Positions 33,361 to 41,190 of a stretch of 64,000 nt of DNA are shown in pieces (the stretch's first letter is position 1; each line of letters starts with the position of its first letter). Location of the stretch: positions 1 to 64,000 of the forward strand of contig JAZNEJ010000008.1 in the NCBI GenBank assembly GCA_045588575.1. Direction: 5' to 3'. A program made the position numbers and the translations under genes. The notes beneath the pieces are model-generated. The model did not search any database. It saw only the letters and a program-made list of their open reading frames with translations, and was not told the DNA's origin. This stretch comes from RGIG5299 sp045588575. Its GTDB lineage: Bacteria > Bacillota > Clostridia > Oscillospirales > RGIG5299.

Positions 33361-33733
33361 TTTGCAACACTCCCGTTAAAATCCAAGCGAAAACTCCGCT
33401 TTGAATTTCGGCTATATTCGGCAAATTAAAGCTTTCCTCGGTTTCGCCGAAAGCTCCGCCGATTTTTAAATAAAGCTTTTGATATTCTTCTTTTGAAAGC
33501 GCGGCGCCGTTACACTTTACGGCATCGTTTTGCGGCTTTACGGGCGAAAAAACAACGCTTCCCGTTAACGCTTCGCTTATTTCTTCGGTTAAAGCGTTTA
33601 TATATTCTTTTATGATATTTCCCGCCGCATCGAAGCTTCTTTTAAGCTCCTCGGCAGAAAAATTTTCGTTTATCGGACGGTCTGAAAGCGCCGAAATTAT
33701 ATTTAAATCACTGTTAAGTTTTTCAATTATCAT
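33353..33733 (-). CDS. Phage tail-collar domain protein
   Basis: A 126-aa protein. The C-terminal half has the tail-collar microdomain pattern: CNGAALSKEEYQKLYLKIGG, then AFGETEESFNLPNI, equivalent to the CDGxxxxxxxYxxLFxxIGxxYG...FxLPxL consensus. The N-terminal half is helical and probably trimerises. Collar domains occur at the tips of tail fibres. The length is far below a normal tail fibre, so this is a minimal fibre or spike. It overlaps the coiled-coil gene by 8 bases. Confidence 0.75.
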   Translation of the reverse strand: MIIEKLNSDLNIISALSDRPINENFSAEELKRSFDAAGNIIKEYINALTEEISEALTGSVVFSPVKPQNDAVKCNGAALSKEEYQKLYLKIGGAFGETEESFNLPNIAEIQSGVFAWILTGVLQNG

Positions 33734-33749
33734 TCTTTTTCCCTTTCTT

Positions 33750-35474
33750 TTATTCTCTTTTAAGCGTTTTTAAATTTGCCGCCGAAAGAGTTATTTCGTT
33801 TACCTTAACTTTTTCGCCCAAGCGATTTGAGCGAAATAAAAGCGACGCCTCATAAAAGCGTTCCTTATTCATGCCGTTTCGGCAAACGTTAAGATAGTTT
33901 CCGCCGAAAACAAGAGCCTGAAAAGAAAGTCTTCCGAAATCGAAATAGCCGCTTTTTAAGGTTATGTTTTCTCCGTTTTCGCCCGTATCCCCTATTATTG
34001 CAATGCTTCCGCCCGCAGTTTCCGAATCGTCAAGCTTAACGAAAACGTCAACAAGCTGCTTTTTAATAAACGACGAGCCGAAATTTATTCCGCTTAAATA
34101 AAAATAAGCATCTATTTCCTTCTTTTCTCCGTTTATATCTACGTCATATCCCTCTTCGTTAAAGGCATAAGCATAGCCTTTCGAATCAAAAAACCGAATT
34201 TCGTCGTCATCTTCCCAAACGTAAGCCGGATTAATTCCCGAAAAGAGATAAAAAGCATCGTTTTGCCAATTCCATATAAGCGTTTTTTCACAGCCCGTAA
34301 ACCACAGCTCATTTTTGCTTTCAACGGGAAAAATACGTGTAAATTTATTGGCTTTTAAAAGATTTTTAATTCTTTCGCTTATGTTTACAACGTTTCGTTC
34401 ATCTTGAATGGCGGTTGAAACTATTTTCTTTATCTTGTTTCCTTCGATAAAAACGGGAATGTTTCCCGCCAAGGCTGCATTGCTCTGAACGGTACCCCTT
34501 ACGCTGTTTAGGGTTTTAACGGGGAAAGAAAGGTCGCCGTTTTCGGAAATATACGGGCTGCTTGCATAAACGCCGTCGGTGGTGAGAATAAGCATATCGT
34601 CGTAATAGCAAACTATATCTTTAATGCCTCCGTTGCCTATAATATCGGAATTATCGCTTGGAAAATAGGTTGCATCGCCGCCCTGCGAATAATAGCGCTT
34701 ATTAGCACCCTCAAACCAGCAAAAAACCTCGCCGCCGTTACCGTAAACCATTGCGTTATTACAGCCGGATATATATCCGTATCCGCTGCTAATATCCGAG
34801 GTGCGATATTTTACCGTAAGCGTTTCTCCCAAAGGAAGCTCGTTTTGAAGCGTTACCGTTCCTGCCGATGCATTAACGGTAAAATTAACCGTGTCCTCTT
34901 TTCCTTTTATTTCTGCAGCAACCTCGCTTACTCTGGAATATTTAAGCTTAAAAAGCTTACTGCCTTCGCTTATAAACTCCTCTTTAACCTCGTTTGTAAG
35001 TCCGTTGGGTTTTTCATAAGGAGTGAAAGTGAGTCCGTCGGGACTTTTGTTTATGTTAACGGTGGGAACATATGCGGGAACCTGCTCCATTTGAAGCACT
35101 CTGTTAAATCTCACGTATTCTCCGCCGACCAAATAAAGATATTTTTCTTTTTCAAAAAGAGCGCCGGCACCGGGATTTTTTCTTTGGTGAATAACCTCAA
35201 AAGAATCGGTTCTCGGCTTATATCCGTAAAGCGCGTTTTCGGTTAAAACGAAATAACTGTAATTGAAGTTGGTGCAGGCGGTAAATTTCATTACCTGCAA
35301 AACCTTTCCCTCAACCTTAGAGCTGCTTATGGGCGCAAAGCCGTTTCTTTTTTTTATCTTGCCTTCGCTCGTAATTTCGAAATTTTCCATAAATTCCGCT
35401 TCGCCCGTTTTTTGCGGATTTTCATTTATTCCTTTAAAATCGCTTATGGAATAAAACACTTCGGGTAATGCCAT
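33750..35474 (-). CDS. Propeller-like phage hub or DNA-stabilisation protein
   Basis: A 574-aa protein starting MALPEVFYSISDFKGINENP. This opening, followed by GEAEFMENFEITSEGKIKKR, matches the start of tail hub and packaged-DNA stabilisation proteins of short-tailed phages, which list residues to 'ground' a polymer start and then form a beta-propeller. The middle contains repeating strands with WF, VWEDDDEIRFFDSKG and VYGNGGEVFCWF. There is no catalytic motif. I chose the ATG at 35474, just after the preceding stop. The assignment to the P22 gp10-like group is by pattern and position only. Confidence 0.65.
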   Translation of the reverse strand: MALPEVFYSISDFKGINENPQKTGEAEFMENFEITSEGKIKKRNGFAPISSSKVEGKVLQVMKFTACTNFNYSYFVLTENALYGYKPRTDSFEVIHQRKNPGAGALFEKEKYLYLVGGEYVRFNRVLQMEQVPAYVPTVNINKSPDGLTFTPYEKPNGLTNEVKEEFISEGSKLFKLKYSRVSEVAAEIKGKEDTVNFTVNASAGTVTLQNELPLGETLTVKYRTSDISSGYGYISGCNNAMVYGNGGEVFCWFEGANKRYYSQGGDATYFPSDNSDIIGNGGIKDIVCYYDDMLILTTDGVYASSPYISENGDLSFPVKTLNSVRGTVQSNAALAGNIPVFIEGNKIKKIVSTAIQDERNVVNISERIKNLLKANKFTRIFPVESKNELWFTGCEKTLIWNWQNDAFYLFSGINPAYVWEDDDEIRFFDSKGYAYAFNEEGYDVDINGEKKEIDAYFYLSGINFGSSFIKKQLVDVFVKLDDSETAGGSIAIIGDTGENGENITLKSGYFDFGRLSFQALVFGGNYLNVCRNGMNKERFYEASLLFRSNRLGEKVKVNEITLSAANLKTLKRE

Positions 35475-35475
35475 A

Positions 35476-36087
35476 TCATCTGCACCCCGTTCCCACAACG
35501 TCGGTTATTTCTTCAAAAAAGCTCTGCTCGGTTGCCGCCTTTATTCTCGATTTTGCCGCTTCGAAAGCGTTTGAAAAATCCTTTGCCAAATCGGCGTTTT
35601 CTTCCTTCATGAAAACCGAAGCAACGTAATAAGGAATTGTTGCCAATACGTCGTTATCGTCAAAACAAAAGCTCGAATTAAAGGAAATTATTTCGGTGGG
35701 CGCGGCGTTATAAAACACCGTTATTTCACCGTTGTAATTTTTATCGGCGTAAACGGTTTTACCTATAATTTTAACCTGCGAAAGTGCCGTAATATCTCTT
35801 CCGTTTTCGATTATTTTCAAAAGCGAAAGATAGTTTTCGGGAAGAGCCGTATATTTAAAAAGTCCGTCGGCAGTTTCGGAAAAGTTTTCGGTTTGTGAAA
35901 AATCAAGCACCGCTTTTTTAATGCATTTTGCAAAATATATAAGCTCACGCTGCGCGGTATCGCAAAGCATTGGCGTACGTGCCTTGAATTTTGAAATAAA
36001 ATCCTTTTCAAGCGGCTCGCCGTTTGAATCGAGATAATCGCAAAGAGCCATCGCTCTTTTAAAAATATCATTTACGGTTATACTCAT
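35476..36087 (-). CDS. Head-tail adaptor (gp4/gp6-like) protein
   Basis: A 203-aa mostly helical protein located directly after the coat gene, where phages encode the ring that joins the portal to the tail. The N-terminus SITVNDIFKRAMALCDYLDSNG and the central segment with YFAKCIKKAVLDF, then YTALPENYLSLLKII, are typical of adaptor proteins with the 'xxPxDxxxL' feature. No motif is decisive, so the call depends on position. It is followed closely by the hub gene. Confidence 0.6.
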   Translation of the reverse strand: MSITVNDIFKRAMALCDYLDSNGEPLEKDFISKFKARTPMLCDTAQRELIYFAKCIKKAVLDFSQTENFSETADGLFKYTALPENYLSLLKIIENGRDITALSQVKIIGKTVYADKNYNGEITVFYNAAPTEIISFNSSFCFDDNDVLATIPYYVASVFMKEENADLAKDFSNAFEAAKSRIKAATEQSFFEEITDVVGTGCR

Positions 36088-36111
36088 AGCATTTTCCTTT
36101 CTGTTATATTT

Positions 36112-36142
36112 TTTCTTTGCCGCCGTTAAGGCGGCAAAGAAA
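36112..36142. other. Hairpin between coat and adaptor genes
   Basis: A long perfect stem TTTCTTTGCCGCC / GGCGGCAAAGAAA with a five-base loop, directly after the coat gene stop. There is no T-run, so it is more likely a partial attenuator or an mRNA end-protecting stem. Such structures commonly raise coat output relative to downstream genes. Confidence 0.6.
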
Positions 36143-36155
36143 ATGAATTTTAAAA

Positions 36156-37001
36156 TTATACGCCTGCGGTTGAGTTTCCTCCTATTTTAAGGTAAACCTT
36201 TACGATTTCATCGGGACGTACGACGGTTGCGCCGTAAACGTGAAGGCCCTTAACCGCATCGGCAAAAAGACCTTGAGGACGGTAAGCTTCCATCTTTTTC
36301 ATCTGACCTACGAATGCAATTGCCTTTCTGGTTCTTGCAACGCAAGAATAGTAGCCCGCCATATCTTTAATAACACAATTGTTCATGTAAACCTTGAAGT
36401 TATCGAACATTCCAACGAAGCCGGAGCCGAAGGTGTCGGAGTTGGGGGTTTCTCTTAACACCTTTGCTTTCCACATAAGCTGATAAATTGCGGGGCTTAC
36501 TTCAAGGAAAATTTCTTCGTTCTGAGGAACGTTGTTTTCATAAAGCATTTGTGCGGCGCTTGAAACGATATCGCCGATATTTTCAACGGTAACGTTATCC
36601 TCTGTAATTACGTTGGTAGCGTTTAAAACCAAGCTGTGAACGTATTTGTCGGCATCTGCGGCAATAGCAGATGCAGCCTCGTGCATGCAGCTTTCCATAA
36701 TGTCGGGAGCTGACTGAAGCTCATCAACGTCGTCAACCATAAAGTTAACGTATTTAAGCTGATTAAGCTCAATGGTCTTGGTGGTATCTCCATCAAGAGT
36801 TTCGGGATTACTGATGTTTGTGCCAACAGTATAGCTTTTGACAGTGGGGCGCTTTGTCCAGTTTATCTGAATGGAATTACCCATTACCGAAGCTTCTTTT
36901 TCATAGCTTCTGTCGCAAAGAGCTACCGAAACGGAAAGATTATCTCTTTCTCTTTCTATTGCCTTTGCCCATACTTTAGGTTTGAAATTAGTGTATGCCA
37001 T
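36156..37001 (-). CDS. Phage major capsid (coat) protein
   Basis: A 281-aa protein with the build of an HK97-fold or P22-type coat. N-terminal AYTNFKPKVWAKAIERERD and the segment GNSIQINWTKRPTVKSY precede a helix rich in Asp, VDDVDELQSAPDIMESCMHEAA. A TIM-like surface strand, MFDNFKVYMNNCVIKD, lies near residue 205. The position after the scaffold-like gene and before the adaptor supports it. The length is at the short end for coat proteins. GGAGAAAA precedes the ATG. Confidence 0.82.
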   Translation of the reverse strand: MAYTNFKPKVWAKAIERERDNLSVSVALCDRSYEKEASVMGNSIQINWTKRPTVKSYTVGTNISNPETLDGDTTKTIELNQLKYVNFMVDDVDELQSAPDIMESCMHEAASAIAADADKYVHSLVLNATNVITEDNVTVENIGDIVSSAAQMLYENNVPQNEEIFLEVSPAIYQLMWKAKVLRETPNSDTFGSGFVGMFDNFKVYMNNCVIKDMAGYYSCVARTRKAIAFVGQMKKMEAYRPQGLFADAVKGLHVYGATVVRPDEIVKVYLKIGGNSTAGV

Positions 37002-37022
37002 TTTTATTTTCTCCTTTGTTTT

Positions 37023-37673
37023 TTAAAAATTGTTTTTTTTGTTTGATAATCTGCTCATAGATTTAACCGCACGCTCCAAATTAAGTGAAAGCTCACGGTC
37101 GGAAAGAGCATCAAGTTCGTCGTCGGTGTAATATTCCTCCGACGTTTTGTCGGAATAGCTAACCGAAGCGTTTGCGCTTATTTCGTTTTCGGTTTCCTCT
37201 TCCTTGATTTCAAGCAGTGCTTTAAGTCTTTCGATTTCTGCGGTCTTGCTCTCCATCTCTTTTTTGAGTGCGTAGCGCCCGAAGCTTTCCGAGAAGTCGT
37301 TGCCGTTAAGGTATTCGGTTATGACTTCGTCGGGAATCTCACGGGTGTCGATATTGGGGTTATTACGCAAAAATTCCTTTAACGAATCCTTGTTTTCGGT
37401 TTTTTGCTCTTTCAAGCGGTTTAAAAAATCCTTATTGCTTTCAAAGCCGTAATCCTTGGCTATTTCGGAAAGCTCGTCGAAGCATTTTTCTTCTTTAAGC
37501 TCGTTTAAGCTTTTTAAAACCTTATCGTAATTCAACCCTTTTTGAGCTAAAAGTATTGCCTCATTTTCCGGAATGAGCAGCTCTTCGTGATTATATTTTA
37601 CTTTTAACCTAAACGGTTGGTTTTCTGCATTTTCCGAAAATTCGGCGTTGTTCTCATTTTCAATATCAATCAT
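37023..37673 (-). CDS. Scaffold-like capsid assembly protein
   Basis: A 216-aa acidic protein rich in Glu, Lys and Asn. It has a predicted coiled coil at about residues 130-165 (MESKTAEIERLKALLEIKEE) and a short basic C-terminus (SMSRLSNKKNNF), which is the coat-binding part of known scaffolds. It is located between portal and coat, the usual scaffold position. There is no separate prohead protease gene. The call is by composition and position. Confidence 0.7.
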   Translation of the reverse strand: MIDIENENNAEFSENAENQPFRLKVKYNHEELLIPENEAILLAQKGLNYDKVLKSLNELKEEKCFDELSEIAKDYGFESNKDFLNRLKEQKTENKDSLKEFLRNNPNIDTREIPDEVITEYLNGNDFSESFGRYALKKEMESKTAEIERLKALLEIKEEETENEISANASVSYSDKTSEEYYTDDELDALSDRELSLNLERAVKSMSRLSNKKNNF

Positions 37674-37709
37674 TTTGTTTTTTCCTTTCTTATCGTGGTG
37701 GACAGAAAT

Positions 37710-39212
37710 TTATATGAGTTCCTTTTGGTTTAAGGAAATCTCTTCAAGCAGCTGGCTTACCTCGGGAACGTAGCCCTTGGGCAAGCGTTTTATGTATTGC
37801 TCGGCGGTTATTGCGCCCGAGGAATATAAGTCCTTAAGCACCGAAACAGAGGTTGCCTCCGAAAGATAAACCGACGGGCCGATATCTATTTTTACCTTTG
37901 CCGCCGCTGTTTTCAAAAGGGCGGGCGAATAGAAAAACGGAATGAGCCTATCGTTTTTCGAAAGCACGATTTCTTTTTTCGCCGAAAATTTGGTTTTTAA
38001 GAAGTCAAGCCATATAAGCGCCGTATCTTCAATAAAGTTGTAAAGATTTTGCTTTATGTTTTCCATGGGCACTGCGGCGTTTTGTCCCAAAAGAGTCAGC
38101 GCCGCCGCATTGTCGGGCCTTATGTTCTGACCTAAAAGAACGTCGGTTGCGCCGAGGCAATCCTCGGTGTATTTAACCGCCTTATCAATTAAAACAAGAG
38201 CGTTTGCATCAACGCCGGTGCCGTCTAAATATTTTGCAACGCCCGATATATCTCCGTTTACGCCCAAAGCCGTTCCAACGGCGTTAGACCACGACGAAAC
38301 TCTTGTTTTGTCGTAAATCGCTTTGGGGAAAGCGGTATCCATAAGGCTTTTCATAGACATTGCAAACATTTTGTTTACAAAAACCTGATTGGGAATTATT
38401 TGGTTTGCAAGCGCTTCACCGTGGAAAGAGCCCTTCTTTTCGGTCCAGTTTGCAAAGGCTATGGGGTAACGGGTAAGACGTGTGTTAACGTCGGCTCTCA
38501 AAACAACGCTTCTCGTAGATTTGGTGTAGTGAATAAAGCCGTCCTCGCCTCTGAAATAGCGTATGAGATAGGTGGTTCTCGAAGAAGAATCCTCCTGCTC
38601 GTTATCGGTAAGCTTATCGGGTAAAATCTTTTCGATTTCCGATTTGGGAAGTCCCGCCTTCTTTGCCTCTCTTATGAGATTTTCGGTAAAAGTTCTTCCC
38701 GCGATAATAATATAGGGTTGCTTTGAAACGCTGTTTGTGGTAACGTCGCCGAAATAAAGATTTTCGGAATCTATAATTTCGGTTTTAAAATCTCCCCTTA
38801 TTCCGTTCGGACGTTTTTCATTTACGTCCCAATAAACGTGGAAGCACATATCACCCGTTATGGCGCATTTCAAAAGAGCTTTTCTCACAAGATTATCCAT
38901 CTTGTTTCTTTCCCAAGCGGAGTCCGCCTCCATATTGAGAATATCGCTCACCTCTTGCGCCTCCGCCTTATAGGTTACCTTAATGGGCGAAGAGCAAATA
39001 TAAGCAATTACGTAATCTATAATTCTTTTAAAAATGTTAAAAACGGGAGTGGGCAGATTATTTGCTCTCACGCCGTACCACTGGTCGCCCGAGTAAAAAC
39101 GCTCGTTTTTCAAAACCGCGCTTTTAAATCCGCTTTGCGATGCAAAATCAGCTCCCTTGCTGTAAAGCTTCCATTCCTGTGTTGTTTCGCTTTGATTTTT
39201 TCTTATTTTCAT
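37710..39212 (-). CDS. Phage portal protein (P22-like)
   Basis: A 500-aa portal, the dodecameric gate for DNA at the capsid vertex. The N-terminal segment with RFYSGDQW and PVFNIFKRIIDYVIAYICSSP has the typical portal helix-strand order. A central DSENLYFGDV and the C-terminal helical barrel region LTLLGQNAAVPMENIKQNLY follow. Length and pattern fit the P22-type portal family. It ends 2 bases before the preceding small membrane gene's stop region and 37 bases before the scaffold gene. Confidence 0.83.
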   Translation of the reverse strand: MKIRKNQSETTQEWKLYSKGADFASQSGFKSAVLKNERFYSGDQWYGVRANNLPTPVFNIFKRIIDYVIAYICSSPIKVTYKAEAQEVSDILNMEADSAWERNKMDNLVRKALLKCAITGDMCFHVYWDVNEKRPNGIRGDFKTEIIDSENLYFGDVTTNSVSKQPYIIIAGRTFTENLIREAKKAGLPKSEIEKILPDKLTDNEQEDSSSRTTYLIRYFRGEDGFIHYTKSTRSVVLRADVNTRLTRYPIAFANWTEKKGSFHGEALANQIIPNQVFVNKMFAMSMKSLMDTAFPKAIYDKTRVSSWSNAVGTALGVNGDISGVAKYLDGTGVDANALVLIDKAVKYTEDCLGATDVLLGQNIRPDNAAALTLLGQNAAVPMENIKQNLYNFIEDTALIWLDFLKTKFSAKKEIVLSKNDRLIPFFYSPALLKTAAAKVKIDIGPSVYLSEATSVSVLKDLYSSGAITAEQYIKRLPKGYVPEVSQLLEEISLNQKELI

Positions 39213-39214
39213 TT

Positions 39215-39394
39215 TTATTTTTCATCTCCGGTATAATTCAATATTGCCTGATATTCCGTTTCGGCATCGAAATCGCTTTTTTCGGCGTTTTTGCTTTTGT
39301 TTTCCTGTTTTTTTCCTTTTAAAATATCACAAACGGCAAAAAACGCTCCCGCAAAAAACGCTCCCGCAAAAAAAGTCAAAACCGCAATTTCCAT
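39215..39394 (-). CDS. 59-aa membrane peptide between terminase and portal
   Basis: A small gene with TAGGAGGAAAAA directly before the ATG and a stop 2 bases before the portal start. The first 25 residues are hydrophobic and contain a tandem FFAGA repeat, encoded by two copies of a 15-base unit TTTTTTGCGGGAGCG. A Lys-rich and acidic soluble tail follows. The function is unknown; it may be an anchor for portal assembly at the membrane or an accessory lysis protein. The tight packing and RBS support translation. Confidence 0.7.
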   Translation of the reverse strand: MEIAVLTFFAGAFFAGAFFAVCDILKGKKQENKSKNAEKSDFDAETEYQAILNYTGDEK

Positions 39395-39403
39395 TTTTTC
39401 CTC

Positions 39404-40738
39404 CTAAAAAAGATATTCTTTCATCGGCGTTCCGCTTTGCTCCTCTTGTTCAAACGGATTTCCAAAGCCGTTTTCCTCCGCAATTTTTTCTTCTTTTCGA
39501 TAAAAAGGTCTTGACATTGCTCCGTAACGGAGTGCCTCGGGCGCATGGGTTATTTCGTGCGGAGTGTTCGAAATATCCTCGGGATTTATTTGCGAATGGG
39601 TAAGCAGCGGCAGGCATCTTACAAGGTTTAAGCAGCACCCTTCAAAAAACCTTAATCTCGGCGGATTTTCCTCATCGTGTTTTAAAAGCTCCCTTAAAAA
39701 ACGAAGACCTCTTACCCTGCCGTTATCGGCGGGAATAAGCCCCGAAAGCCCTGCGTTATACATAATTTCCATTCCCGACGTTCCCGTTTCCTGCCTTCTG
39801 TTCCAAAGGTCAGGCGAGGCAACGGTGTAAAGAATTCTTTCATGGCTCGGAGTCATTTTAACTATTTTTTTCGCCGCCTCCGAAAGAGTGAGATTCGGCT
39901 CGTAAAGCTCTCGGTAAATATAAAAATCTCCGTTTTTATCAATTGCCCACCAAAGACACGCCGTCATATCAAGACCGTAGTCAAGCGACCTGAAAAGCGT
40001 CATATTTTCAATTGAAAAAGGCTTAACAATATGCTTTCTCGGTGAAAATTCCGAAAAATAAGCTCCTTCAAAAAAGCTCCAATCGCCCTCCAAAAGTCTT
40101 TTCCTTTCCTTTTCGGGAAGCTCCGAAAGACGCTTTACGTAGTCTGGGTCGGAATCTGTTAAGAAAAAGTTATCGGTTACAAACGAGGGAATAAATTCAA
40201 ACTTTCTTCCGTTTCTCTCACAGTTCGGGTTATCTATAAAACGTCTTTTAACGAATTCGTGCCCTATTCCTCCGGGATTTCCCGTTGACTTCATCTGCTT
40301 GGGATATCCGTTTGCGCCTCTTAATCTTGAAAGCATATAAAGATATTGCTTTTCGGTGAAATGCGTAAGCTCGTCAAATCTTATAACGTCGTATTCCGCC
40401 GACTGATATCGGTTAACGTCCTCCTCCGATTCCAAATAACCAAGCTCTATAACAGAGCCGTTTTTAAAGCTCCAAATATGCTTTGAAGAGAGATATTTCC
40501 CTGCCGCCTTGGGAAAAAATCTTTTAGAAATCGGCACTATGCTTCTTTCAAGTTCGGGGAAGGTGCGTCTTAAAATAAGCTGATGCGATTTCGGGTATTT
40601 CACCGAAAAAATAAGAGCGTCTATAACCTGCGCCGAGCTTTTTCCGCCGCCCGCCGCACCTCCGAAAAATATTTCATCGGCCTTCGAGGTTATAAATTCG
40701 TTTTGTTTCGGCGTTACTTTAAAAGCCGCTTTATTCAT
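39404..40738 (-). CDS. Terminase large subunit
   Basis: The DNA-packaging motor and nuclease, 444 aa. The N-terminal ATPase has Walker A GGAAGGGKS near residue 30 and the Walker B region YDVIRFDELTHF, with the catalytic Glu, followed by the coupling motif KSTGNPGG. The C-terminal RNase H-like nuclease has SLDYGLDMTACLWW as its first Asp and later VASPDLWNRRQETGT. The length is normal for the terminase-6 group. The ATG overlaps the small terminase stop. Confidence 0.93.
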   Translation of the reverse strand: MNKAAFKVTPKQNEFITSKADEIFFGGAAGGGKSSAQVIDALIFSVKYPKSHQLILRRTFPELERSIVPISKRFFPKAAGKYLSSKHIWSFKNGSVIELGYLESEEDVNRYQSAEYDVIRFDELTHFTEKQYLYMLSRLRGANGYPKQMKSTGNPGGIGHEFVKRRFIDNPNCERNGRKFEFIPSFVTDNFFLTDSDPDYVKRLSELPEKERKRLLEGDWSFFEGAYFSEFSPRKHIVKPFSIENMTLFRSLDYGLDMTACLWWAIDKNGDFYIYRELYEPNLTLSEAAKKIVKMTPSHERILYTVASPDLWNRRQETGTSGMEIMYNAGLSGLIPADNGRVRGLRFLRELLKHDEENPPRLRFFEGCCLNLVRCLPLLTHSQINPEDISNTPHEITHAPEALRYGAMSRPFYRKEEKIAEENGFGNPFEQEEQSGTPMKEYLF

Positions 40739-41058
40739 CGTTCCTCAACCGAAAAGGATAGCTCGAAATCCTCATCCTCCTCTTTTTTTCCGCCGAAATC
40801 TCTTACCAAAAGAAGATTTACCGCCGTGCCGCTTATTTTTTTAAACGCCGCCATAACTATAAGCGAATGCTCGATTTCGTTTAGCGTTTTTCTCACCGTC
40901 TGACCTATTTCGGTATTGCTTTTGGCAAGTTTGAAAATTTCTTCCTTGGTTGTATCGAGATAATTTGCAAGACCCGCAACGGTGGGAATATCGTTTTCCT
41001 TCTCGGCGGTTAATCTGACGTAGCGCTTCATTCTTTTTATAAATGCCGTATCCTTCAA
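40735..41058 (-). CDS. Terminase small subunit-like DNA-binding protein
   Basis: A 107-aa protein. An N-terminal helix-turn-helix (PTVAGLANYLDTTKEEIFKLAK) would recognise the packaging start site. The remainder is a helical oligomerisation region, and the C-terminus is acidic. The TTG at 41058 is preferred because AAAGGAGG lies 7 bases upstream; a further in-frame TTG at 41088 has no RBS. Its end overlaps the large terminase ATG. It is the promoter-proximal gene of the phage-like cluster. Confidence 0.8.
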   Translation of the reverse strand: MKDTAFIKRMKRYVRLTAEKENDIPTVAGLANYLDTTKEEIFKLAKSNTEIGQTVRKTLNEIEHSLIVMAAFKKISGTAVNLLLVRDFGGKKEEDEDFELSFSVEER

Positions 41059-41190
41059 ATGCCTGCCTCCTTTCTTTTCCGTCTGCAAACATTGTAAACT
41101 CTTTTTACTGCAACGGACTGCACTGTTTTTGAAAAGTTTTTTCTTCTATTAAAAAGCGAAAAGCCATATATTTTCAAAGAGGTGATTTTA

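Larger units (their letters stand above)
32210..41058 (-). mobile_element. Compact phage-derived head, packaging and holin cluster without lysogeny or replication genes
   Basis: Eleven minus-strand genes in tight order: small terminase, large terminase, a small membrane protein, portal, scaffold-like, coat, adaptor, propeller-like hub, collar-domain protein, coiled-coil protein, holin. Intergenic gaps are mostly 0-70 bases. There is no integrase, transposase, repressor, replication gene, tape-measure, sheath, baseplate or endolysin in or beside it. No flanking direct repeat is obvious by eye. Codon choice looks like that of the host genes, which argues for long residence. It ends 132 bases from sigK. 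Confidence 0.75.

Noticed and set aside
41165..41172. Sigma-E-like -10 (CATATATT) before sigK
   Set aside because: The start point would fall on the sigK RBS and the -35 match is poor, so I do not call it.
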